From: Panorpa germanica
Taxonomy: Eukaryota > Arthropoda > Insecta > Mecoptera > Panorpidae
DNA length: 64,000 nucleotides
Assembly: GCA_963678705.1 (NCBI GenBank)
Contig: OY783220.1
Span: forward strand, 11,243,001 to 11,307,000
Reading direction: 5' to 3'
Part shown: positions 41,301 to 56,300 of the stretch, piece by piece
Position numbering within the stretch: the stretch's first letter is position 1
How the letters are laid out: every line of letters starts with the position of its first letter
The notes under the pieces: model-generated
Database searches by the model: none
What the model was told of the DNA's origin: nothing
Seen by the model: the letters and a program-made list of their open reading frames with translations, nothing else
Translations under genes and position numbers: made by a program

Positions 41301-44300
41301 TTTCAGTATGAAACGACCTACTTAAAATGCGTTAGTCTCAATCTTAGAGCATATATGCTATATACGGAGTGTAAATAGCCTATGTTTCCTATAGATTAAA
41401 AGTGTGGCCAAAATGTGTGCGAGAGAGAAAGGTATATGTTACTATTTGTTCTCTATGCGCATGCGTCGAAAGTGATAGCTGTCTAGATATAATAAATATT
41501 AATATTCTATTAAGATATAATAAATAAAATATATGTAAAGAAATTATATTTCTTTAGTTGGTACAAAGCTCGTCTGTCGGTAAAACAGTGACTGTTCAGT
41601 GAAAACATATACTCATGAACGACATAGATGTCGCTGTAGGGATAACAGTCAACACATATTTGGAGTGAACAGAACTCACGTTTTTATTTATATTTATAAA
41701 TAGTTTATTTATATTTATACATATCTACTTTATTCTACATCAATATAATGTCATATTTAACAACTGTCACGTATTATATCTAAACAGCTCTGACTTGACA
41801 GCTGTCACTTTCGACGCGTGCACATAGAGAACAAATAGGAACATATACCTTTCTCTCTCGCACACATTTGGGACACACTTTCAGGTCCAGCATTTTCTCT
41901 CCATATATATATGCTCTAAGGTCTCAATAAACGACTTCTTAGATTAACCAACGAATGATCTAGTAAACACATTTCCTTAGTTTAATGAACTAAGTCGGCT
42001 TTTTAAATAACAAGAGATATTTATTTCAATCGTTAGAACAAGTTCGTGTGTTTAGACGGTTTTGTTTATCATATAGATATATTTCAAAGCTTATTTTTTT
42101 GATATTTCTAAAATAAATAATTTTCGAAACCCTATAAAAGGATATTTAGAAGAAAGAATTATTAAAAGCATTTATTGGGATGCTTATTTTGGGGGGTTCT
42201 AAGCGTCAAGCACGCAAGCTAGAAGTACAGGACAAATGAAGACAGGATGAATATAACAAACTGTGTTGCACTGAAAGAGAGGCCTTCCAAATAGAAGATA
42301 TAGAAAACTGTTCTTGCAGATATGATGAAGCACTAACAGATGGAGATGAGTCACAGCTAATCTGGAAGTTGGAGCAGGTTCCGCAACCGGTGGCACGGGA
42401 TCGTTAGGATACATGATTAGACAAACGGAAGGACATCTTCTATATTATGGATAGTATCCATCTTCGCCTTGATCTACATCAACCAAAACGCACAGCAACA
42501 TTGGAGAATCCAAGAAGAATTTAACCCTTTTAGGAGCCAGGAAAATGTTGATTTTCACCAAGAAATCAAGAAGAGGGGCACTTACGAAGATTGATTGGAA
42601 CATAAAATTGAAGATCTTAATATTTAGATCTCTGCAATGAACTAACAACGTGGTCTTCCTTTCCAGGCGATTCCCATCTTCTTACTGGTGTCAATAAATC
42701 AATACATTATTAAATCTGATACATGATAAAATTATTGTGATGAATCGAAAGCAAAATAATCAATAAATTTGTTGTCTGATTTCTATCCAATTGTTTTTAT
42801 TTAAAGAATCATTTAAAATTGACAATGACTTTGGTTTGTAATTTTGATTATCTTTTTTTAGAATTCCATTTTTATAATTTGTTTCTCAATGCTTATATGA
42901 TATATTGTAAATAGAAAATAAAATTTGTTTAATGGATGATAATTTTGTCATTTACAAATTGTTTTTTTCTTTTTAAATAATAGTAAAAACTAAAGAATAT
43001 ATTTTTAATATTGAACACCTGTTTAAATATATATCGTAGTGAAACATGAGTAGACACAAGTATAAAATATATTCAGCCAGCAGCAGTAATATTAAACGCA
43101 TTATATTTTTAATCTCCATTATAAATCATAAACAAATTACTTCAAAACATAATAATATTTAAGTATTTATAAAATCTTATGTATTTCTTCAAGCTGTTTG
43201 TTCAAGTTGTTTACTATTTTAATTGCTTTTAAGCTTTAAAGATTGCAACTTGAGTTGAACGCAGTTGAACGTAACAAGAAGAGAACCTGCCATAACGTTT
43301 AGAAGAATATGACTTCCTGATTCTCGCTTAATCATTTTATTAATAATTATTTTATAAGTTTAGCAATTGTTATTTAATTAGTCCTAACTTTGTACTGATT
43401 GCAGTTAAACTTCGATAAATATTAAATTAATGAGAGAATTTTCTAAGAACACTTTGAAATTGTTAACTCTACAAGAGAAGGGTCCTCAACGTCGCCAAGA
43501 TCGGTAACTAATTACAATATTTTATAAATAATTAAATAAATAACAGATATATATAATTGCTACAATATTTGCAATTTTTAATTATGTTTTAAATAAGTGA
43601 AACAGTTTTTCAAATAACTTTATACTAATTAGATTAGGGACGGATGCATTCTGGAACCTGTCAATTCATAGCTACTTCTCAGAGCAAAAAATGGCAGTTA
43701 CCTGACATGAAGACCGGTAATTTTAATTCTTGAATATGTTTTAAAATTAAGTGGTTATATACAATTAAAATACATTTGTCCATAATGTACATATATTTAA
43801 GTACACACACAGAAATTTCAAGTCAACCCGGCGATTATTTTCGAAGTTATGTAAGTTAAAAATAAAATTATTTACTCTATGTAAAGTGCTTTCGAAATTT
43901 TAAATGCGTTTTCCGAAAACTGTGTTTTAAAGTCGGTGACCAAGATTTCTCGGAAACGGCTGAACCGATCAGTCTCAAATTTTAACACAAGCTTCTAAAG
44001 TATATTTTTTAATAATTAATCAAACGTTTTTCTTACCGATACGTATATTTTTTTATGAACAATTTTGGTCAAAAATTGTAGCCGTCATTTTGTCAAAAAA
44101 AAATTATTTTGCTTATTCCTTCGATTAATTACAAGATTATACATTACTTTAACGAAATCCGTTTGGATTTTACATTTTAAATGGAGATATCGTGATTACC
44201 ACAAGATGCCTTTTTTGAGAGGAGCTCCTACAGATCAGCTATAGCAGCTTTAAAATTATTATTTTTACAAATACAAAAATGTTAAAATACAGTTAAAAGT

Positions 44301-47300
44301 TACCATAATATGTGTACAAATTTTCTCATTAATAAATTTAACAATCATCTAAAGAAAAATTTCTGGAAAATTTCTTTTTTTGGGCCTCCTGACTGTATAT
44401 AACCCCTTAAAGCTTATAATGAATATTTCAAGTTACATCTTCGTCTACATCTTAGAAACCATTCTAAGCATGCAATCCCTTAAGCATAGAAAACTCTAGG
44501 TAGAAAATGAAGAGTAGATAGAGCTTGAAATTTAAAAGTTGCATCGTCAGAGAATTTTCTAATTAAAGTCCTATGTTACTAAATTTAAGATGCTCATATT
44601 CGTGTAAGTATTTCAAATGTTTGGCGAATGAACACAACAAACTTTGTCCACAAAAACATTGCAGTTATTAGATGTGTACTCTAAAATACCAATACTATGA
44701 ATAAATGCAACCTAAAACATGACACAGTGAATACAATCCTTTAGAAGAGTTTTGTCAACTTTAGAGAAAGAAGCAGTCACAGAAAAACAACCTCAAAATC
44801 CAATAAAAACAACAGAAATCAACAAAGGGAATTATAATAGAGAATAAAGGATTCGGTTGTATTTTTATACTCAAGATTCAGTTCGTTAGGTTTCATTTCT
44901 AATTAATTAATTACTCAGAGCTAAAAAACACACAAAGTAGAAATAATACTCGCACAACACAGATTGTGAACAGTGTAAACAGATACGCGTAGGTACTCCA
45001 CTGGTCCTCGTAGAAAGAAAGAAAACATTTTATAGTAATTGATGTAATAAAAACATAGAATGAAGTCTTTCAATGGAGGGAGTGAAGTGGGCAAAACGGG
45101 GCGGGCAGGGAGAACATTATGAGAAGCGTCTGCTTAAAAACAAAAAGTAATATGCACAGTTCTAATTATGAGAGTTCGCTGGATTTTGATAAAGGCGCAT
45201 GACGCTCAGGCCACATAAATTTAGGGGGCCTCCGAGTTCAGTCTTGGAGGCCCGGGGCATTACATTATAACTTTATACATAATGTAATATTAGAATATAT
45301 TTCAATAAAAACGTTTTAAAAAAAAGTTGACAAACTCATTAATACATATGTCGAACCCCAAGCAATGGGCTTATGTCTAAATATCTATAAAAGTGTACTA
45401 TATATTGATAAAGTGGGTTACTAGAACCTCAAATGTTCAATTATTTTTTAATAACTTCTTATATGTTAAGAGATATTAACAATTAAAAAAGTCATTTTGT
45501 CTCTTTAATTATTAAAAGGATTCAGCGTTGTACACATTCCAAATGCATGTGACATCAAGATGACAACCGCTGCCAACCTTACAGATCATAAATATCTGCT
45601 ATATGTATTTATATATCAAATATTATTTACAGCTATTTCAAGGAACAATAAAATTTCAATATTACGTCTGCCTTAGCCAGGTTAAATAAAATAAAAACGT
45701 ATTATTCTTTGATTTGACTTGATTATTTGACTACCAACAGCTACAGAACATTACCATAGCACTGACCTACTCAACAAATAACTGACGTTAAAATCCATTT
45801 CACGTCATACAAATATGGCCGATTATTTCTGGCGCTAAAACTGCAATTCAAATTTTTAATTGCTATATCTCCGTCAACCTTTAGATATTTAATAAAATAA
45901 ACACGCCAATACACATTTATTAACATCAATTTCAATCAACAATTGAAAATTCGACCACTAAAAAATTAGGACCCAAGCCCATTCTATTTAAAATTTAAAT
46001 GAACAGTGTCAAATTCATTCATAAAAATTATGTCAGTAAGTATGGGATTAAGATAATCGCAATACTTTCTGAATTCCACACATTAAAAGGAACACAAGTC
46101 GTGCAGCGGAAACGCAACGACCTTGAAGGACGAATGGCAGAAGAACGAAGGGCGTATTCTGGTTTCGCATTTTAGCAGTAAGAATGTTGCGCAAAATATA
46201 ACCAAGTAACTTTAATGCAACCCTGATATAAACCAGTATGTTAAATATAACGGGACTGTCCAACTGATTTTTAAATCTATAAATAGCGGTAGTAGAGGCA
46301 CCAACTCATGTGTGTTTTCATTCATAAATAGTTAAAACGTATTTCAGAGTATTTCATTCACAGTTTTATGGTTAGATGTTATCTAAGTGATCTTAGCAGG
46401 TGTTGGCTGGATTCTAAGACCTGTTGTTGTATGGAACGCATGTTATATTATATGTATGTCCGATACAGACTGGTGCGACTTCAACATGCGACATTATTTA
46501 AATTAAAAGTTATTTAAATGTTTTTTTTCCATAATTAAATTAATTAATACTCTAATTATACTTTCTTCCAGATGGGCAACTTGGATGTGGTGATTCCCCC
46601 GGATATCCTGAACGATGAAGATGCTGCAGCAGGAGGTGTTGCACTAGAGGGCAACTCCGTACGGCTGCGGTGTTCTGCAACGGGCGTTCCAGAGCCTACT
46701 GTGATGTGGCGGCGCGAAGACTCAAGAAATATTGTCCTCAGACATGAAGGGGGCCGCGAGAAACAATGTAAGTCTGTTTTTAAACTTAAAGTGTGTCCAA
46801 AATGTGTGCGAGAGAGAAAGGTATATGTTCCTATTTGTTCTATATGCGCATGCGTCGAAAGTGACAGGTGTCAAGTCAGAGCTGTCTAAATATAATACGT
46901 GACAGTTGTTAAATATGAAATGTATAGATGTATAAATATAAATAAAAACGTGAGTTGTATCCACCACAAATATCAATTGTGTTAGCCTTTATCCCTACAG
47001 CGACATCTATGGCGTTCATGAGTATATGTTTTTACTGAACGGTCACTGTTTTACCGACAGACGAGCTTTATACCAACTAAAGAAATATAATTTCTTGACA
47101 TATTTAATTTTTTTATATCTTAATAGAATATTAATATTTATTATATCTAGGCAGCTGTCACTTTCGACGCATGCGCATAGAAATAAATAGGGACATATAT
47201 CTTTCTCTCTCGCACACATTTTGGACACACTTTTAATCTATAGGAAACATAGGCTATTCACTCTACATATATATATGATCTAAGATTTTAAATCGAATTA

Positions 47301-50300
47301 CCGTATTGGAATCTGAACCAAATCTGTCTTTAATACAATAATTCTTATAGTATAAAATTAATCCAGTTTTTCTTTATACTTTTTATTACATAATATAAAT
47401 TTGCATATATTTAGAATATTATTTCTTATCCCCCCACTCTCTCTCTCTCTTTCGTTGTCTTAAGTACGTAATTCATTTGTAATCCTATAAAAATGTAGGA
47501 ACGTTTAATGTTATTGTTTACCCGGCTACAAAGCAAACCGGAAGTAGCTTCAGTGTTCCAGTCCAGTATCCTATTCATCCTCATATTCACCCCCTTCGTT
47601 TCCTCACTTCTTGTCTTATAATAACCCTGTATTATAACTATAAGAAAAATATAAATATAAAACATATATTTTTTTTAATAAAAATACTGCAAAATAATTA
47701 ACTTTTATAAAATGTTTTTATGAACATTCCACGTTACTTTTTATATATTTTTTCGTTAAAACTTCCCGTAAAATAATATCCCGCGGTACGTAACTTTGAA
47801 TTCATTCAACAAAAAGTGATCAAGTTAATTTTTAAAAAACACATTCTATACTTTTACCGGTAAACACATATTTAAAGTTACTTAAGCATATTTTCAATAA
47901 TGTTTTTTGACGACACAGTTAATATATAATTATTTCTATAATTACTACATGATAAAATGACATTTGAAGAATACTTTGTGAAATTTTCATAAATAAATAT
48001 CAAGAAATGAGGCATTGACAGCGAATCTCCGCTGACGTCACAAAAAAAAGTAACATTGCGGTGTCACTCATAACTCATCACTGGATTTTCTAAAATCGAA
48101 AAACCAAAATGATTTCATTAGCTGAATAGTTCTGCAGGTAACGCTGTCAAGTTTTTCTCTTTTTATTGATTTTTCAATTATTTACAGCACTTAAAAGTCA
48201 AAATACCGATTTTTCATGAAAAAAATCAGAAACTTTGTTATTTTAAAATACTTTAAAATTTAAAAATAAAAAAAAACTCGACAGCGTTACCTCAGCATTT
48301 ATGTAAAGAAAGAGTGTGCAAAATTTTAAAAGAATCAGTCCAGTATATTTTGAGCTAGAGAGGGTATCGTTCTGAAAAAGCTATGTGAGAGAGAAACGTG
48401 TTTAAGACTTAAAACTCTATATCTCCGACAGTTTTACTCCAATCGACTTCAAATTTTCACAGAATAAGCTTAATATGTTGTACAATAATATAAATAAAAA
48501 AGTTGAAACCTTACCCCTGTATTATGTATAATTTTATATAGAAATATATATAATATAGAATTTTCACCACTTTTCCTAATTCCGATGTCTAAATTCTCCA
48601 ACTTTTAAAATTTATGCAAACACCAAAATACATTTCGCATTACAAAGAAATCGGAAACAGTTCTATGACTATAATAAAAGGTTTTATTTTAAAAAAGATT
48701 TTCTCATTTGTACAATTGTCTTTTTTTTAAGAATTATTGTTCATAACCGTCGTACATAAATAAAATATTCTATGTAATTACTTATTGTATATTACTGAAA
48801 TGCCCACCCTTCCACTCCCACTTTAAAAGGTAACCCCACCCACCACCTCTCCTCCCGCTCAGGTCCCAGAGAGTTATCAAAAAGACAAAGTAAATATTTC
48901 ATCTCATAAATGACAGAAGTAGTGCTGTGGCTACGGGTTTTATTCTTTTTTAATTTAAATTTTCGATGCTAAGTCCTAAAACCAAATACCTCCTTCTATA
49001 TTAACAGTCTTTATGATGTCGTGGCCACCTGTATGTTAACTACATCGCTGCCTTATAAGTTTAAGAGTAATAGCTTGATGACAACCAAACCTAGAAAATA
49101 TAATTCTGGTCCGGAGATTAAATTCGATGACATCCTTTAATCCTTAATAGAATTTTCTTAAAAAGTATTAAGATTATGTTAACCGCTTCAATTGTCGATT
49201 CATTTTTAAAAAAATCTTACACAAAAGGGTAGATACAAAAGGTATTCAATTATCCTTAAGTACCCTTTTGCACATTATCGTTCTATCGTAAATTTTTCTA
49301 ACTGACTATAAGCAGAAATTTGAAAGCAGAGAAAATCTTATTGACTTTATCAATAAATCTAATTAAAACTCTATATTTTAAATACACATACTCATGTTTA
49401 TAAGATATAAATTATGTATTACAAATGTTTATAAATGTATATATTGTTTTAAGTGCTGTACAAGTTGCTGTAATTCGACTTTCCTCGATCTCGTTTTAAA
49501 TTCGTAGTCCTAGCACTAGTTGCGGACTTTTAAAATAAAACATTTAAATACCAACAAGAGCAGTACCGGTGCTTGGTAGTTGCTGTACTGGTGTCGGCAC
49601 GAGCAGGGGTGCACGCAGGCCGGTGGGTGGCAAATAGGGGTTGGTTGGAGGACGTGGACTTAGGATTTGGGAATAGCTCACTAGGGAGGTATAAAATATT
49701 CATTTCTTCTTATATTAAACAATGAATAATGTTCTTTTGTGACCAAAAAAAAAAAGAGAGTCGCAAGTCTCAAGTCCCGGTACACAGATTTAACAAGAAA
49801 TACATTACAATTGCTTGATATAAATGTTTAAACATGTTCTTCCTCTTGTAAGATCTTTAAATAAAGACATTTAAGTAAAATAAGACTAAGTCTAAGAATG
49901 AGAATGAGAATAAAAGCTATTTGGAAGTTTCTGACAATTGTTTGCTTGGGCACCTGGAGGCACTCACGGATTATTATTTGACTTTATGCAATATATGCAA
50001 AGTTTTAAGAAACTATAATACTTTGAAAAGGGGTTCGGATTAACACCCATTTACCAACCCCTACCAGCTCCATATCGTTGCTCGATTAGCTTCAGGGTGT
50101 GTTTGAGAAGTGAGCAATTTTCCTGTTGACAGTCTGCCTCGTAATCTCGTGCAACGACTGGTTTTCAAAACTTGACTTTTTAATTTCTTATTACTTTCGC
50201 AAAACGGATATTTCTTTTATGCATTTTCTTTTTTAGTAATTATTAAATTTTATTCGACGTATAGAGTTTAATTTCAGATACCATTAAGAGTATTATTACG

Positions 50301-53300
50301 TGAACTAAGTCTTGTGAACTAATGCAGAGGCGGACTTAGATGGGTGATTAATTTTTTTTATTAGTGATTTGTGATTAGTAAATTTGGAAATTGAGATGAA
50401 CGTGAAATTACCTTCATATGAAATTTTTAATATAATCAAAAAATTAAACTTCAATTTGAGAAATCAACACTTTTTCATAAAAAATATTACCTAATAAGCA
50501 ACGTTTTGTAATCTATTGTATAGCTTTTTGAAAATAAGTAATTATAAAACTATTTAAATAAACCTTTTTTATGATTTAAAGGGTTAGAAAAGGTTCAATT
50601 TCTGGTAATATAACTAAAATGTTGCATTTTTAGGACACATCCTTAATTTGTGTTGAAGAGATATTCCGTTAGTGCTTCTCTAATATTCTTCTGATTAGGA
50701 AATTGAATTCTAATACAGATTAACTATTTTAAAAGCCTTTAACTATTTTAAAAGCCTTACACTATTTTAAAAGCAAAAAGATAATCTTGTTTTCCAAGAT
50801 CACAAAACGTTCTGTTAGATAACATCGTTTACATAACAGGTAACTTTTGTTATGTTAGATAAACCTTTAACACACACAATTGTGTTTAGCGGGTAATACT
50901 CTTAACTAATAAACCTACATAATTAATATAATCAATTTTATTCCAACAAGTTCATAATTTCAACTGAAGAATTCAGAAAATATAAAAAAAAAAATTCCCG
51001 TTGACAAAGGAAAGTGAAAAAAAGAGGAAAGTAAAAAACGAAAATAGGGGACGTAAGATTTAAATTATGTGGGAAGTACATGACATGCATTGAATATTCC
51101 GTAACTTCTTCTTATTCTTCTTGTGTTCCGCTCTGTTAATAGCCTGAGACTTTTGCTTACGTCGCTTGCGCCTACAAAATGTTTGGAACATCGAAATCAT
51201 TATTAAAACGCCAAATATCGCGTAAAGAACGTGCCTATAGAATTAATAAACACGTTTACCAACGTCGTATATATTATTTTATTATATTATGAAAATTGAA
51301 TATGTTTAGAATACGTGAATATGTTGGTATGCGCCTGACTAAAATACGCATACTACATATATAACATAGAGTAATGTTTTCTAAAATATGGAGATGCAGT
51401 AATCTTGAAAATGTACCATGGCAACACAAAATGTTCTTAAAGTTTTTATTCGAAAGAAACTTAATTTTAATAATTTAAGACAGCAACTTTTTGTTAAAAA
51501 AGAAAACTATAAACAGATATATTGAAATACTCACATATATATGTGTGTGTGTGTATGTGTGTGGAGGGGTATCCACTTATTTAATTGAATAATTTCATCT
51601 TTTATGAAGAAACCATTATGTTTCAACATATACCGCCAAATGAAATCAAATATGAATTATTCAAAGGACAAAAATAAAATTCTATGGCTTCTATTTCAGA
51701 AGTTTTAATGGATTTCTTGTTAAGTCATTATTCACAATTTTCTAGAAATTGAAAATATAACATTTAGTCAATATATAGCGCAAGAGCTGGCTAACACATT
51801 GATATAAAAAAATTCCAAAAATTAAAGAAAATCTTTGATATTTTTTATCATCAATCAAATATATTTAATAATATTCGGTTAAACATGAATATTGAATTAG
51901 TAATTCTAATTAATTATTAAATTGAAAAATTTGTGGTAATATTGAAGGATAAAAGGATAACACTACAGAGTTATTAAGAATAAATAGTAAATGGGCTTGT
52001 GTCCTATGTCTTAATTTCTATAAAAGTGTACTATATATTGATAAAGTGGGTTACTAGAACCTCAAATGTTCAATTATTTTTTAATAACTCCTTATATGTT
52101 AAGAGATATTAACAATTAAAAAAGTCATTTTGTCTCTTTAATTATTAAAGGAATTCCACGTTGTACACATTCCAAGTGCATGTGACATCACAATCGCTGC
52201 CAACCTTACAGCTCATAAATCTCTGCTATATGTATTTATATATCAAAATATCAAATATTATTTACAGCTATTTCAAGGAACAATCAAATTTCAATATTAT
52301 GTCTGCCGTAACAGTGTTAAATAAAATAAAAACTAATTATTCTTTGACTTGACTTGATATTTCGACTACCAACAGCTACAAAACATTACCACAGCACTGA
52401 CCTACTCAACAAATAACTGACTTATAAAATGCATTTCACGTCATACAAATGGCCGACCATTTCTAGCGCTAAAACTGCAATTCAAATTTTTAATTGCTAT
52501 ATCTCCGTCAACATTTAGATATTTAATAAAATAGACTAGTATCACTAAAAAATGAGGACACAAGCTTATATTATAACTCTATAAATCGCCAGCATGCTCA
52601 TAATATGTTTATATAAAAAAAACAGAGTAGGAAATAATTTGACGGGAATAAATCGAACGAAGTACCATAAAGTGCGTCATTTTGAGTGGTCCCTTTGGTA
52701 AGGTTCATCTTAACACAATCTTCTGTTCATTGCTATTAGACTTAGAAGGTTTAAGACGTATTGTAGTGTACAAACCCTTGCTCCAACGAATATGAAAAAT
52801 CACTGTAATTTTGTCGTATAAATCTCCCCAAAGCAATCACATCAGTGATTGGTCAATTTTTAGTAAACTACAAAACATAATAGCAAAACCTCTATTTGAT
52901 TTAAAGCATTATTTTATTCGGGTCATAAATTTTGCGTTATAAAATAATATTTCACCGTTTGTTAAATACAAAGGCCTCATTTATTAAATGAATCATTTCT
53001 AGTGGATATTTTCCATACTAGTTAAAGGACCAGGGGAAGAGGGGGTCTCCAAAGTGTGACAAGAGTGAGAAAGAAGTCATGAGCTTTGCGATGTCACACC
53101 TAATCTAAAATTCATCTTTAAGAAAAGGAACATGATTAAAAAACAAAATAAGACTACAAAACAAATTTCATTTAAATGTGTGACGTCACAACAGAAGCAG
53201 GTGTTTCACAATGTGTAACATAGCATTAGAAAGTTAAACCATAAAATTTATTTGGCGTAATTTGTGAACAAAAGTTGTTGTTAAGTTAAACATACTATTA

Positions 53301-56300
53301 CCGATATAGTTTTGTTTTTTTGGTAACTCGTAGTTCCTACCTCTGGCAATACTTTTAATTTGTATATAATTTAGTTATTAATAAAATAGTAAATTTATTT
53401 TACGCTACACAATTTATAAAAATAACGGTTAGTATTTTTAATGGATTAACATTAGACACTTCTATAACGCGAGTTACAATAATGCGAATTTATACAACGC
53501 AATAAAAATATTACGATAACTGTTTTTTCTTAATCAAAAACTACAATGACCCACTATACAAATGTTGTTTATGCCAGCACTATTGCTATACCACTATTTC
53601 TTTTTACGCATAACAAATTAACCGGGTTTACTGTAAAAGAAAGCAAAAAATTGCTTTCTATTTTTCCGCTACCTACCTCTCTAAATTTCTGTAAATATTT
53701 AGTTATTAGAAAACCGTGTGCAGTCCCTGGCAATGGCTTTTAAACCAAGCTAACTTTTACAAAAGAAGCTTTCATATGCAAATAAGGTCCAATCTTGTCT
53801 TTCCATTCACATCAATACTTAAAATGACATTTAATAATTATTTTCGCTTTTTAATAAACGCTAGAAGCGCCTGATAATTATACAAATTATTTTACTCTCA
53901 GTTTAGTTTAACATTTTCTATTTAAATTATTCTGATTTCTAAAGGGCTTAACAAAACTTTATCTGTATGGCAAGGTACAAGAGGGGTTGGGGGGCTGGTG
54001 TGCTGAAATTGTGCGATAAATATATATGTATACGTGAGCATACCACCACATTACTTTAGATATTCAAAATGCTGCTTTATTTATCTTTTGCAACGTCGTT
54101 ACTTTGTGATACTTCAATGAAATTACTAGTTCAGCGTTGCTTCGTTTTGCTTTTAACTTAATTTCTTGATTCTTGCATTAAAATTATATTTAAATAATAA
54201 ACACTTTGACTTAATTAAGGGGATACCCCACCTTGTGATTTTAAAAATATCGATTTAAAATTTTTTCTGCTTGGATTTATTAACGCCTCTTTGGATTTTA
54301 ATAAAAATATTTTCTTAATAATATTATCTAGACGTTTTTAATATTCTTTGTAAATATATTCACAACCCAGTAAACATTTTGGAGTCACTTTGACATCATA
54401 TTAAAGATGCATACGATTTTTTTGTCATGGAACAATGGGCTTGTGTCCTCATTTTTTAGTGGTCGATTTCGATTTTCAATTGTTGATTGAAATTGATGTT
54501 AATAAATGTGAATTGGCGTGTCTATTTTATTAAATATCTAAATGTTGACGGAGATATAGCAATTAAAAATTGAATTGTAATTTTAGCGCTAGAAATAGTC
54601 AGCCATATTTGTATGACGTGAAATGCTTTTTAACGCCAGTTATTTGTTGAGTAGGTCAGTGCTGTGGTAATGTTTTGTAGCTGTTGGTAGTCGAATAATC
54701 AAGTCAAGTAAAAGAATAATAATATCCTTCAATTGTTGTTGTGTTTTAATTTGAGTTTAGTTAATTTAGTTGGTGCACATGCGTCTTTAGTAATATAAAT
54801 TTTGACAGTTCGACAGTTGGACAAAATTGAAAGTGAAATAATTAAAATTACTGTTTTTAATAACAATTAGTAATATAAATTGTTTTCACTTCTATATTTT
54901 TCAAAAACTGACATTAAACTTCTTTTAAAAGGAAATCCTACTGCATTTTGACAGATTGTCACATTTTGGAGGTTATAATATAATATAGTTTTTCTTAATT
55001 TATTATTTTTAATTTAAAACATTAGACCTTGTAAGGTTCTAAAAAAACTTAAAAAATTAATTTAATTAAAAATGGTACTATGAATGACAACGCGTATTGC
55101 CATATGCTAAACAATTTAAATTAATTACAAAAACCAAAATTAAATGAAAGCAGTGAGTGGGAATGATACTTAAAGCTGCACTTACAAAGTAACTATTTTT
55201 CTCAATTAAAAAGTATCTCCAGCTACCCGAATGAACCTACAAAATATCTACATTTAACAGAACCGCCTCATTAACTTTTAAAACAGTTTAAAAAAGAAGC
55301 AACCAACATTTATGGCTTCTGGTGTACTTTTAGCAAAAACCTTTGATTTTTATTCTAGAGTAGTGACATAACCTAACTAATAACACAATGCCAGTTTTAA
55401 ATTGACTTGGTTTGTTTCCGGAAATACAATATTTTGGCGGTAAAATTTAATAGTCTCTTTCTATGTTACATAATATAACTTTAATAAATGAAATTTCCTT
55501 TTTTGTTTTGTGTTTTTTTTACGTTGTGAAGGAACCTTTAATAAGTTGGTAATCTATTTACGTTATTTCAAGCAGAACGTAAAAGTAATAAAGTGAAATA
55601 TGTCGCTGAAACAGTAAATAAAATACACCAGCAGGAGCAGGCAGGGCTGCACTTACTCATATGCCACCAGGGACCAAAAGGTTTCAATTTTATTTTTATT
55701 TATTTATATTAATGTACAACATATTAAGTTTATTGTGTGAAAATTTGAAATCGATTGGAGTAAAACTGTCGGAGATATAGAGTTTTAAGTCTTTACCCCT
55801 TTGGTCTGTTAAACGCAGTTTTTTTCACACAAAAATTTTTCAGAGTCGGTGCCCTCTTTAGCTCAAAATCCACTGGACCGATTCTATTGAAATTTTGCAC
55901 ACTCTTTCTTTACATAAATGCCTTTTTTTATTTTAACGTATTTTAAAATAACAAAGTTTTGTAAGTGCTGTAAAAAATTGAACTAATGAAATCATTTTGG
56001 TTTTTCGATTTCAGAAAATCCAGTGATGAATTATGAGTAGCAACGAAATGAAACTTCTGCGGAGATTCGCTGTTAATGCCTCATTTCTTGATATTTATTT
56101 ATGAAAATTTCACAAAGTATTCTTTAAATGTTATTTTATCATGTAGTAATTATAGAAATAATTATATATTAACTGTGTCGTCAAAAAACATTATCGAAAA
56201 TATGCTTTTTTTGTATCAGTGTAAATTTTACTGTTATGAGCCCCTAATCAGCCTAATTCGTCTCTGTAAGCAGCAGCAGCTCAGCGTCAACGGCAACAAA

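Noticed and set aside
42199..42648. Two minus-strand frames in a higher-complexity stretch
   Set aside because: No recognised family on either strand, and no splice sites to join them.
46722..46976. Minus-strand frame overlapping exon 4
   Set aside because: It is a shadow of exon 4 and the family B element.
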